DNA from: Marinobacter confluentis
Lineage (GTDB): Bacteria; Pseudomonadota; Gammaproteobacteria; Pseudomonadales; Oleiphilaceae
Direction of reading: 5' to 3'
Assembly: GCF_004785685.1 (NCBI RefSeq)
Contig: NZ_SRPF01000006.1
Coordinates: 1-64,000 of the forward strand
DNA: 64,000 nucleotides
The notes under the pieces were generated by a model that saw only the letters and a program-made list of their open reading frames with translations, searched no databases and was not told the DNA's origin. Position 1 is the stretch's first letter, and the number at the start of each line of letters is the position of its first letter. The position numbers and the translations under genes were made by a program. This document shows, one piece after another, positions 1 through 8,220 of the stretch.

Positions 1-105
1 GAATACAACGATGAACGTCCCCACGATTCATTGGAAGACCTGACGCCATGGGAATATCTGGCGAAATACCAACAGGCGGAAAGCTCTAATCAGCGGTGCA
101 ACTAA
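1..105 (+). mobile_element. IS3-family transposase (OrfB), 3' end only
   Basis: The first 34 codons read in frame from base 1 to a TAA at 103-105 and give a typical C-terminus of an IS3-family DDE transposase: the YNDERPHDSL stretch followed by LTPWEYL is the signature just after the catalytic Glu in the integrase core. The rest of the element lies before the window. The right terminal repeat probably ends near base 124 (acagggatgtttaca, with the terminal CA usual for IS3 elements), though the left end is not visible for comparison. The insertion sits directly against an RTX gene fragment. The family call is secure; the subgroup (IS3 or IS407-like) is not decidable here. Confidence 0.85.
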
Positions 106-124
106 AACAGGGATGTTTACACCT

Positions 125-1550
125 AGTCGAAGCCTATTATGAAGTGGTGAATGATAGCGCCAACGAAACGATCAGTTTCGATGAAGCCATCGAAGAATTC
201 GGCAGTTTCGAACTGGTGACAGGTCCTGATGGTGAGTCAGTAAGGGTATTTAAAGATGAAGAAGGTCGCGTTGCCTACATCATACGCTCGGGCGATATAG
301 ACCGCAGTGATGCAACCGCCGATGAGGACTCTTTCGAAATTTCCTTAGTGCAAGGTATTAATCTGGTTACAGGTGCTCTGGATTACTTTACCGACGAACT
401 GGGGCGAGTCCTGGGAACCTACCAGTTGCAGAACACACTGGAGAGCGTTGAAGAAAACCAGTTGCCAGGAGGGCGACTTGAGCTGGAATACATTGCGGAG
501 AAAAGCGCATCGGAACTAGAGGCCCTTTTTCAAAGCGATCCCGCAGTCCGTTTCGCACTGACCAAAGGGAATGTGTATGCGATTCGCGAGGACCTGGCCG
601 TTTACGACAGTTCAGAGTTAGCCCCCGAAAACTTCTCAGATGAGTACATCCGCGATCGCATTCGCTTCATGGAAGCCCTCCGCTTCGATTCGAATGAGGA
701 AGACACCGCGTTCCGTGACCTGGAAAGTGGGCTCAGCGCTGGTGCGAACCCGTCGTCCGGCCTGTTCGGAGAACGCGTCATTTTTGGGAGTGAGCGCGAT
801 GAGGTTATCGAAGGATCCGAGTTTGGTGAGGATAAACTTTATGGCGGTGGCGGACGCGATGTTCTGTCGGGCTTGGGCGAAGATGATCACCTCGAGGGCA
901 ACGAAGGAAAAGACACTCTCATCGGTGGCGCAGGTGACGACATATTAGTAGGCGGCGAGGGCAATGACCAACTCACCGGCGGCACCGGCTTCGACGAATA
1001 CCGCTTCCGCCCGGGCGACGGCGCAGACACTGTCTACGACATTGACGGCCTGGGTCGTATTCTGATCGGTGACGACACAGAGCTTGTTGGCACCAATGAA
1101 GTTGCGGCTCTCGAAGAGGGAAACACCGTCTGGAAAAGTGCCGACGGCGAGACGGTTTACACACTCGTGGACGGGTCCCTCGACGAGGGAACCCTCGAAA
1201 TCACCGGTCCCGGATTCGAGGCGGACGACAGCATCACCATTCAGAAATTTCGCAATGGCTATCTGGGGATCAATCTCAATCCCGAGCGCGATATTACCCT
1301 GACCCCCGGCGATGGCGGCAGTTCAACGACGCTGGTTGAGGGTGGTGCGCGCGCGTTCCAGTTGGAACTGAACCGCCCCGCCGAAGCGGGTGACCGGATT
1401 GTGCTCAGTCTTGGTGGCGAGGGGGCGGATGCGGTTGTGGCCCGTTTTGGCGGTGACGTCCTACGGTTTGCGGAAGGAAAGGTAACGGTTGAAGTGAGAT
1501 TTACCGCCTGTGCTGGGGCAGCGCATTCATCAAGCAAGCTAGCCTGCTGA
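125..1550 (+). pseudogene. RTX calcium-binding repeat protein, fragment truncated at both ends
   Basis: The reading frame is open from a GTG at 96, but that codon lies inside the IS end, so the true start has been lost. Numbering from that GTG, residues 231-300 hold about five glycine/aspartate-rich nonapeptides (GGGGRDVLSGLGEDDHLEG type), which form the Ca2+-binding parallel beta-roll of proteins exported by type I secretion. Residues 125-200 are acidic and unrecognised; 360-475 look like a beta-sandwich of Calx-beta type. After about residue 478 the sequence becomes a low-quality tail rich in Cys, Ala and Ser before the stop, suggesting the 3' end is also lost. No catalytic domain remains. 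It could be the remnant of a large RTX adhesin, lipase or toxin. Probably not functional. Confidence 0.7.
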
Positions 1551-1566
1551 AAGCCAGGAGTGAAAT

Positions 1567-2298
1567 ATGACCATCAATCAGTTGAGACAGTGGAGACATC
1601 AGCACGGCATTTTACTTACGCGGGTGGCAGTGTTTTTGTGCGCGCTCGGCATTTCAAGCTTTTCCAGTGCAGGTCAAAAGCCACCTGACATTCCCCCTGA
1701 GATTCAAGCGCGGCTTGATCGACTTACGGCTCCGCCACCGAAGCATCACCTCATTAAGGTTGGCCAGCATGTGTTCAAAGTGCCGGTTGAGTATGTGATG
1801 CAGTATTCTCAGAGCAGCGAAGACTTTTTTTCCATGTTGATTTATTTGCCCGGAATGATTCCCTATAAACAGTCGATAAAACAGGATGTATCTCAGGTTG
1901 TATCGGATCGGGTTGAGGTGCTCGTGAGAGATGGCGGTGTTGCAGAGGTTGAGCAGGCGGCCAGAAATTGGCAAAGAAGACTGGAGAGTAGCAGCGGGGG
2001 CCTAGTTGAATACACCGAAGTGCCAAGCCTGAAAACCACAACGTCAAAGTCCGCTTCCACCCGCGTCTACTTCGCGGAAAAAACGGACTCGATATTGAAT
2101 CAAGAAATCCTGATGATTCTTTGTGGCCGTGCCGGTCCGCTTCATGAGGTCGGCACTTGCTCTACTCGATTTTCTCCTTTTCCTGGGGTGATCATAAAGT
2201 TGCGGTTCGATCGCAAAACGCTTCCTCAGTGGAGAGATGTTGTCTCCCATGTTTCCCAACTATTGAAAGACTTCAAGGACGATGAAAATGACTTATAG
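1567..2298 (+). CDS. Unrecognised exported protein, member of an adjacent pair
   Basis: Encodes 243 aa that I do not recognise. Residues 15-36 form a hydrophobic N-terminal segment ending in SSAGQ, consistent with a signal peptide or anchor. The rest is a mixed alpha/beta sequence with two cysteines in the C-terminal third (about 182 and 195), followed by a hydrophobic strand and an amphipathic helix; the next gene has the same arrangement. The start is supported by AGGAG about 7 bases before the ATG. Base composition is more AT-rich than the genes after 3.1 kb. It follows the RTX remnant with a 16-base gap. Small envelope proteins in this position can be immunity proteins for secreted toxins, but that is inference and no immunity family was identified. 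Confidence 0.6.
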   Translation: MTINQLRQWRHQHGILLTRVAVFLCALGISSFSSAGQKPPDIPPEIQARLDRLTAPPPKHHLIKVGQHVFKVPVEYVMQYSQSSEDFFSMLIYLPGMIPYKQSIKQDVSQVVSDRVEVLVRDGGVAEVEQAARNWQRRLESSSGGLVEYTEVPSLKTTTSKSASTRVYFAEKTDSILNQEILMILCGRAGPLHEVGTCSTRFSPFPGVIIKLRFDRKTLPQWRDVVSHVSQLLKDFKDDENDL

Positions 2299-2327
2299 AT
2301 TCTCCAATGCTCAAATTAACGAAATAA

Positions 2328-3068
2328 GTGATCTCCACAGATGACAGTGATAAAAAAAACAAGCTCATCTTTCTGGCATTGATGCTCGTCGCCGCAACGA
2401 TTTTTTTTGTTTTCGTTTGGGTAGGCAACGGTAAAGGCGATCAAACGGCAAGCTCAAATTCTGGAGGGGCTGAGCGGGTGGTGCAATGCCTGTATGAAAA
2501 GGGCGAGCCATTTTTAGGGGCGATTAAAAATACAGTATATGACGCTAAGCGTGGCTGCCACGCTATGACGTATTGGATTCCGAAAAGTTTCGATCATGAT
2601 CTAGTTCCAAGCTATGGCAAAACTCGACAATCGCTATCCGTCACTCTTCCCCAGGAAAGTGATATCAGCAAACAATTGTATGAGATTCATGGTGTACAGG
2701 GTGATGTTCGCGCGCAGATATGGCCATTGGACTTTGACAAACAGCTCAATGAAAAAAGAGAGTTCTCAAAAGCGCGCGGTTATCTTGATCTTTCAGAGAA
2801 GGACGAGCGTTTCTTGGTTAGGAGTACTGGAGACGAATCGAAGACTTATTACTCGATTCAGAGAGAGTATCCGTTTTTTCTCAACTGCACAATGCGGAAC
2901 AAAGGATCGGATAACCCACCTGAGTTTCTATTTTGTAAGGTTTGGACCAGCACCTGTAACCGTATGGTCTTGATCTATGCGACGTTCGGTGAACCCTTTC
3001 AAAACTTGAAAAAAGTTGATGCTATTCATCAAGACTTAGTGCGACCGCTATTTGACGTCTGTGACTAA
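2328..3068 (+). CDS. Unrecognised membrane-anchored protein, second of the pair
   Basis: Encodes 246 aa from a GTG start with no clear ribosome-binding site, so the start is tentative. Residues 12-33 form one strong transmembrane segment after a charged DDSDKKNK start, predicting an N-in anchor with a periplasmic domain. The domain contains several cysteines, including one pair before the C-terminal strand and helix, laid out as in the preceding gene (Cys, about 13-16 residues, Cys, hydrophobic strand, helix, L-F). This suggests distant paralogy, though overall identity is low. Codon use is AT-rich, with runs of A and T unlike the core genes. It lies 29 bases after its neighbour and is probably co-transcribed. 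Function unknown. Confidence 0.6.
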   Translation: MISTDDSDKKNKLIFLALMLVAATIFFVFVWVGNGKGDQTASSNSGGAERVVQCLYEKGEPFLGAIKNTVYDAKRGCHAMTYWIPKSFDHDLVPSYGKTRQSLSVTLPQESDISKQLYEIHGVQGDVRAQIWPLDFDKQLNEKREFSKARGYLDLSEKDERFLVRSTGDESKTYYSIQREYPFFLNCTMRNKGSDNPPEFLFCKVWTSTCNRMVLIYATFGEPFQNLKKVDAIHQDLVRPLFDVCD

Positions 3069-3122
3069 TGTCCCGGGTTTCAACTATGATGTGGGTATTC
3101 AGACAAGGTCAGAGGTAGGATC

Positions 3123-3767
3123 ATGTTCCAACTGGTTTTCAAAGGCGAGTGTACACCCGGTACCGATCCGGAAGAGGCCCGTAGCAACGCTCGAACCCTG
3201 TTCAAGGCCAATGCTGACCAGATTACCAAGATGTTCAGCGGCCAGCCGGTGGTTATCCGCAACCGGCTCGAGGAAGTCCAGGCGGAAAAGTACCGGGGCG
3301 TCTTGAAAAAACACGGCATGGTTGCCTACGTCGAGCCAATGGAGGGGGCGGCACCCAAACCGTCTTCGGCCAGAGCAGAGCCTTCCGCGCCAGAAGAGCC
3401 TTCAGCTCAGAAAAAGCCCTCGGCTCCGGAGCAACCTTCAGCTCCGCCTCAGCCGGCTGCCTCCGAATCCACTCCTTCCCGTGCTGGCGGATCAGTAAAA
3501 GTCGAACCGGGCGACAGGCCCAACGTGGCGGGCGAAAAAGTGGACAGCATTCTTTCCGGGTCTGGCCTGACGCTTGACCCGGTGGGCGTTACCCTCGCCG
3601 AGCATAAGGAAGCCGAAGCCCCGATGTTCGAGCATCTCGATGAATGGACCCTGGCACCACCCGGCGCTGAACTTGTCGAAGCCCGGGAGGCACCGCCGCC
3701 GTTAGTACCGGACGTGTCCCATCTGTCGCTGGCGGATCAGGACGATGAACCCGGGCGTAACGGGTGA
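3123..3767 (+). CDS. Protein with ribosomal L7/L12-like N-terminal domain and Pro/Ala/Ser/Glu linker
   Basis: 214 aa. Residues 1-70 (FQLVFKGE, then ARSNARTLFKANADQITKMFSGQPVVI and an LKKHGMVAYVEP end) match a small alpha/beta domain with the L7/L12 ClpS-like layout that is found at the N-terminus of many proteobacterial proteins of unknown role. Residues 77-125 are a low-complexity linker with repeated PSAPE/PSAPQ units. Residues 130-214 are acidic, rich in proline and without a recognised domain. No signal peptide or membrane segment. The start ATG has AGGTAGGA just upstream. It lies 22 bases before the patatin gene and may share its transcript. Function unknown; the linker suggests two independently folded parts. 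Confidence 0.7.
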   Translation: MFQLVFKGECTPGTDPEEARSNARTLFKANADQITKMFSGQPVVIRNRLEEVQAEKYRGVLKKHGMVAYVEPMEGAAPKPSSARAEPSAPEEPSAQKKPSAPEQPSAPPQPAASESTPSRAGGSVKVEPGDRPNVAGEKVDSILSGSGLTLDPVGVTLAEHKEAEAPMFEHLDEWTLAPPGAELVEAREAPPPLVPDVSHLSLADQDDEPGRNG

Positions 3768-3789
3768 GCCACCATAGTCAGGGATAGTG

Positions 3790-5985
3790 ATGTCGTTCCA
3801 ACGGATTCTGGTTTTGCTGATTACGCTAACCGCGGCCACGGTGGCCGCGTCAGAGCGCCCGAAAGTTGCCCTGGTATTCAGTGGCGGTGGTGCCAAGGGC
3901 ATGGCCCACGTTGGCGTGCTGCGGGTGCTGGAGGAAATCCGGGTGCCGGTGGATATGGTGGTTGGCACCAGCGCCGGGTCGGCGGTTGGCGCGCTCTATG
4001 CGTCGGGCATGCCGGTCAGGGACATAGAGGCCCGTTTTATCAATCTGGACTGGCTCTCCAGCTTCCGGGATGATCCGGGCCGGGTGTTCAAGCCGGTCCG
4101 CCGCAAACGCCAGGATTGGCGGTTTCCCATTACTCCCGGCATTGGCGTAAGCGCTGAGGGCCTGGAGCTGGGCGGGGGCATTATCGCCGGCCAGAACCTT
4201 GGTTTTATCCTCAATGAACTTACCCGCGACGCTGCACTGATTGAGGATTTCGATCAGCTTCCCATTCCCTTTCGCGCAGTCGCAACCGATCTGGAAACCG
4301 GTGAGGCGGTGGTCATAGGCAGCGGCAATCTGTCTGAAGCTATCCGCGCCAGTATGAGTGTACCCGGCGTCTACGCACCGGTTACCCGTAACGGCAAACT
4401 GCTGGTCGATGGAGGCGTGGCGAACAATCTGCCGGTATCGGTGGCGCGGGACATGGGGGCCGATATTGTGATTGCCGTCGACATTACCGATCCGCTGATG
4501 GACAAGGGGCAATTACGGGATGCTTTTACCGTCGTTGGCCAGCTCACTACCTTGCTCACCCGCCGCAACACTGAGTATCAGCTCGACCTGCTTGACGACG
4601 ATGACCTGTTGATCCGTCCGGATCTGGGCGAGCTGTCTTCTGCGGATTTTTACCAGGCAGCGCCATTTTTCGAGATTGGCGCGACCGAGGCCCGCAAGCA
4701 TTCTGTCGCCCTGAACCGGCTATCGGTGAGCAAAGATGAGTGGGCGGCCTATCGACGCCAGCTGGGCACCGAATCCCTCAGCCCTTCAGTCATCAACCGC
4801 ATCAAAGTGGCCGGTGGCGACCGGCTGGCATCCGACTTTATTGCCTCGCGCATCCGGCAGTCCGAAGGCGATCCGCTGGACACAGACCAGTTGGAGCTGG
4901 ATCTGAAACGCATCTATGGCCTGGGTTACTACGAAACCCTGTCGTACTCGCTGGAACCGGGTGACGGGGATGGGGCCGTCCTGCTGATTCAGGCCCGCCG
5001 GAAAAGTTGGGGGCCCAATTACCTGTCGTTCGGGCTGAACTACGAGGATAACTTCGAGAACAAGACCGACTTCAACCTGGCGGCATCGCTGCGGATGACG
5101 GAGCTCAATGCTCTGGGCGCAGAATGGAGCACCGGTCTGCAACTGGGCACCGAACCCTGGGTACGCACCGAATGGTTCCAGCCCCTGGACTACGGCTATG
5201 AACGCTTTCTGACCCTGGGAGGGGAATTCCGGCGCGAGACGTTCAGCGCTTTTGATGGCCAGGGCGAGCGGATCACCGAGATTGACCTGTCTACCAGTGA
5301 AGTCGATCTGTCCCTGGGTATGGAAATGGGGGTGAACAATCAGGTCAGGCTGACCGTGAGGCGTGGGTACGCCACCGTGGATGAGCAGGTGGGCGACCGG
5401 ATTGTTCCCTACAAATACATTCAGAAGGGCAATGTGAACCTGGCGTTCGAGCATGACTCCCTGGACGATGCCTTTCTGCCGGAATCCGGTGCCTTTGCCG
5501 GGTTGCGCGGACGGCTGGAGCGGCCCGGCCTTGGCTCGGACCGTGAGTTTGACTCGATCCGGGCCATGGCCCTTGGCGCGAGGACCTGGGACAAGACCAC
5601 CGTGACCGGGCTGGTGTTTGCCAATGCGGTCACCGGTGGTGTGGCTGGTATCGAGAACTCGGTTATTCTGGGGGGCTTCCAGCGGCTGTCGGCGTTTAGC
5701 CAGGGCGAAGTGGCGGGCGAGGATGCGGCCCTGGCCAGCGTATTTGCCCGCCGTTCATTCGGTGGTCCTTTCCTGCCCTGGTTTGCCGGCGCCGGTGCTG
5801 AAGCGGGCAATGCCTGGTCTTCTCTGGGCGATGCCCGCTGGGAGAATCTGCTGTATTCCTGGAGCCTGTTTGCCGGCATCGAGACGGTCATTGGTCCGGT
5901 GCAGTTTTCCACGGCCTACAACAATGAAGACGACTGGAGCGCCTACCTGAACGTTGGCTTCTCGTTTACCCAACTGTTTGACTAA
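3790..5985 (+). CDS. Patatin-like phospholipase fused to POTRA/Omp85 barrel (PlpD-type, type Vd)
   Basis: About 731 aa. A signal peptide (residues 1-22) is followed by a patatin domain with the oxyanion motif GGGAKG (33-38), the nucleophile elbow GTSAG (Ser62) and the DGG of the catalytic dyad (Asp208). This is a Ser-Asp lipase of the RssA/PlpD type, acting on phospholipids. Residues about 335-405 look like one POTRA domain and 410-732 alternate as a 16-strand-type Omp85 barrel ending in FTQLFD. The order signal-patatin-POTRA-barrel is that of type Vd autotransporters such as Pseudomonas PlpD. A GTG lies one codon upstream, but the ATG at 3790 is the more likely start. All visible catalytic residues are present. 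Confidence 0.92.
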   Translation: MSFQRILVLLITLTAATVAASERPKVALVFSGGGAKGMAHVGVLRVLEEIRVPVDMVVGTSAGSAVGALYASGMPVRDIEARFINLDWLSSFRDDPGRVFKPVRRKRQDWRFPITPGIGVSAEGLELGGGIIAGQNLGFILNELTRDAALIEDFDQLPIPFRAVATDLETGEAVVIGSGNLSEAIRASMSVPGVYAPVTRNGKLLVDGGVANNLPVSVARDMGADIVIAVDITDPLMDKGQLRDAFTVVGQLTTLLTRRNTEYQLDLLDDDDLLIRPDLGELSSADFYQAAPFFEIGATEARKHSVALNRLSVSKDEWAAYRRQLGTESLSPSVINRIKVAGGDRLASDFIASRIRQSEGDPLDTDQLELDLKRIYGLGYYETLSYSLEPGDGDGAVLLIQARRKSWGPNYLSFGLNYEDNFENKTDFNLAASLRMTELNALGAEWSTGLQLGTEPWVRTEWFQPLDYGYERFLTLGGEFRRETFSAFDGQGERITEIDLSTSEVDLSLGMEMGVNNQVRLTVRRGYATVDEQVGDRIVPYKYIQKGNVNLAFEHDSLDDAFLPESGAFAGLRGRLERPGLGSDREFDSIRAMALGARTWDKTTVTGLVFANAVTGGVAGIENSVILGGFQRLSAFSQGEVAGEDAALASVFARRSFGGPFLPWFAGAGAEAGNAWSSLGDARWENLLYSWSLFAGIETVIGPVQFSTAYNNEDDWSAYLNVGFSFTQLFD

Positions 5986-6005
5986 CGGTGCTCGGCCGGG
6001 CTGAA

Positions 6006-6680
6006 TCAGGCGGTTTCCGTGCTTGCCCCCAGGGCCTGAAGCACCTGCTGGCACTGCTGGCGGGCATAGACCGCAAGTATGTCAGCCATGCGCTCTTCGT
6101 CCTGGGCGCGAATGGCGTCGATAGAGTCCCTCACGTGTGCGAGATTGTCGTCCAGTACCTGGTTACCGCCGCTCTGAAATGCCACGAAGGCGCAACGTTT
6201 GGCGGAAGGCCACAGGTCCTGAATCGCGGACACGATAAAATAGTTGTCTGCATGAGTCAGGGATGCCTGGGTGTATTCGATGCCCTGTTCCATAAAGCCT
6301 ACCAGATCATTGCGCCCGTAGCTGTCTCTCATCTGCTCATAGAGTGATTCCAGTCTGTCCATATCTTTCTGCTGCCATTGCCGAACCAGCTTGCGCCCGG
6401 TGTGGGTCAGGTACAGCTGAAGAACCTCGTAAAGACTGCGGACAAAAAACTCATCCAGCGGTGTAACAAAGGCGCCTTTGCGGGGGACGTTCTGGACCAG
6501 GTGGCGTTTTTCCAGTAGCAGCAGTCCTTCACGAATAGAACCATGGCTGACGTCCATCTGTTTGGCCATGGTGCTTTCATAAATGCGTTCGCCGGAACGC
6601 AGCTGGCCGAACGCGATCAGGTTTTCGATGTGGCGTGCTACCTGCTCGGTCAGGGTTTCACGGGGTTTGAATAGTGTCAT
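6006..6680 (-). CDS. GntR-family transcriptional regulator (FadR subfamily)
   Basis: 224 aa. Residues 1-75 carry a winged helix-turn-helix of the GntR family (LTEQVARHIENLI, then SHGSIREGLLLLEKRHLV and a PRKGAFVTPL wing). The C-terminal 140 residues are all-helical and correspond to the FCD type of effector domain, which binds small carboxylic acids, often through a metal. The gene is convergent with the patatin gene and is followed on the same strand by cls, from which it is separated by about 100 bases. Its target is unknown. A perfect 10-bp palindrome (ccgacgtcgg, 6737-6746) lies upstream of its start and might be an operator, but it is not a FadR-type site. Confidence 0.85.
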   Translation of the reverse strand: MTLFKPRETLTEQVARHIENLIAFGQLRSGERIYESTMAKQMDVSHGSIREGLLLLEKRHLVQNVPRKGAFVTPLDEFFVRSLYEVLQLYLTHTGRKLVRQWQQKDMDRLESLYEQMRDSYGRNDLVGFMEQGIEYTQASLTHADNYFIVSAIQDLWPSAKRCAFVAFQSGGNQVLDDNLAHVRDSIDAIRAQDEERMADILAVYARQQCQQVLQALGASTETA

Positions 6681-6783
6681 TTTTGTCGATCGCTACCGCG
6701 CGGTTGGTCCTTGGTAGCTGAATACTCTCATATTAGCCGACGTCGGAAACGAACCCGGGGCCCAGGTTGAGACCCGGTCGGCA

Positions 6784-8220
6784 TTACAGCAGCGGACCCA
6801 TCAGGCGGACTGCACGGCAGGCAAGACGAAACGGAATGGAGCGGTCACGGTAATCGCTTTCTGTCATCAACCGACAGCTGTCCAGGTCCGTTGTCAGCAT
6901 CTGTTCCATCCGTTCAACGAAGGCCGGGGACGTGTTCACCGCCATGATCTCAAAGTTCAGGCGCATGGAACGGTTGTCCAGATTGGCCGTGCCCACCGCC
7001 GCATAACGGTCGTCCACCAGGACGGTTTTCTGATGCATGAACCCCGGCTGATACCGGTAGATGGCAATACCCGCCCGGGAGGCCTGGACCAGGTAGGAAT
7101 AGGCGGCCAGGCCAATCAGCCTGCTGTCGGATTTTTCGGGAATTATGATGCGAACATCCACGCCCCGCAGCGCCGCCAGCTGCAGGGCATTCAGGATCTG
7201 GAAATCGGGCACGAAATAGGGTGAGGCGATCCATAGCCGGGTGCGCGCATTGTTAATGCAGTTGAGGAAAAACAGGGAACCGGTTTCGTAATGGTCTGCC
7301 GGCCCCATAGGCAGGATCAGCACTTCTTCGTCGCCGTCAGGTACGGCGGGCGGGGTCCAGTTCAGGTCGGGAATCTCGTCGCTGGCCCAGTTCCAGTCCT
7401 CCAGCCAGGCCAGCTGCAGCCCCTGGGTGGCCGGGCCCCGAACCCGGCAATGGGTGTCCCGCCAGGGCTCTTCGTCGCCGGCTGTGGCCAGGTATTCATC
7501 CCCCAGGTTGATGCCGCCGACAAACCCGACCTCACCATCGCACACCAGCAGTTTGCGATGGTTGCGGAAATTCACCTGCAGCCGCATACGGCGCAGGTTG
7601 CCATCGCCAAAGGAGGAGACATGGGCGCCGGCGGCAGACAGCTCGTTCAGATATTTCCGGGGCAGCCAGACGCTGCCAATGTCGTCGTATATGAACCAGA
7701 CCTGAACGCCCTGTGCCAGCTTGCGCTTGAGGATCGACTTTATGCGCTGGCCAACCTTGTCCGAGCGCACGATGTAGAATTCCAGCAGGATGTAGTGACG
7801 GGCGTTTTCCATGGCCTCGAACAGGGCCTCGAAGGTGGCCGCGCCGTCTTTGAGCAGGTCACAGCGGTTGCCAGAGGTGAAGGGCTGGCGACCGAGTTTG
7901 CACAGCACCTGCAGTTCGTCGCTGCACTGGTCTCTGCCGGGCTCGTCGATGACGTTGGTCTGTTGCTCAAACTGGCTGAGCGCGCCGCTGATTTTTTCCC
8001 TGTCGGGCCGTTTTGCACGTAGATAGCCGCCAAACCGGTTGCGACCAAACAGCAGGAAAAGGGGTACCGCCAGGTAAGGCAGGCCGATCAGCGCCAGTAT
8101 CCAGGCAATCGCGCCCTGGGCAGTGCGGTAGCTCAGCAGTATCCGGTAGATACAGGCGGCGGCCAGGGTATAGAGCCCAATCAGGCCGTAGACGATCCAG
8201 GACGGGTCTGGTGCGCTCAT
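6784..8220 (-). CDS. cls: Cardiolipin synthase, ClsA type
   Basis: 478 aa, the usual length. Joins two phosphatidylglycerol molecules into cardiolipin and glycerol at the inner membrane. Two transmembrane helices at residues 9-29 and 37-57 are followed by two phospholipase-D HKD motifs: His221-x-Lys223-x4-Asp228 with downstream GGINLGDEY, and His396-x-Lys398-x4-Asp403 with downstream GTANLDNRS. Both are intact, so it should be active. The ATG overlaps the TGA of the upstream AraC-type gene by four bases, so the two are translationally coupled and probably one transcript. ClsA and ClsB paralogues cannot be separated with full certainty, but the membrane segments favour ClsA. Confidence 0.93.
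   Translation of the reverse strand: MSAPDPSWIVYGLIGLYTLAAACIYRILLSYRTAQGAIAWILALIGLPYLAVPLFLLFGRNRFGGYLRAKRPDREKISGALSQFEQQTNVIDEPGRDQCSDELQVLCKLGRQPFTSGNRCDLLKDGAATFEALFEAMENARHYILLEFYIVRSDKVGQRIKSILKRKLAQGVQVWFIYDDIGSVWLPRKYLNELSAAGAHVSSFGDGNLRRMRLQVNFRNHRKLLVCDGEVGFVGGINLGDEYLATAGDEEPWRDTHCRVRGPATQGLQLAWLEDWNWASDEIPDLNWTPPAVPDGDEEVLILPMGPADHYETGSLFFLNCINNARTRLWIASPYFVPDFQILNALQLAALRGVDVRIIIPEKSDSRLIGLAAYSYLVQASRAGIAIYRYQPGFMHQKTVLVDDRYAAVGTANLDNRSMRLNFEIMAVNTSPAFVERMEQMLTTDLDSCRLMTESDYRDRSIPFRLACRAVRLMGPLL

Noticed and set aside
3360..3470. Tandem DNA repeat in the L7/L12-like gene
   Set aside because: The repetition is at protein level (PSAPE units) with varied codons, so it is not a DNA satellite or CRISPR.
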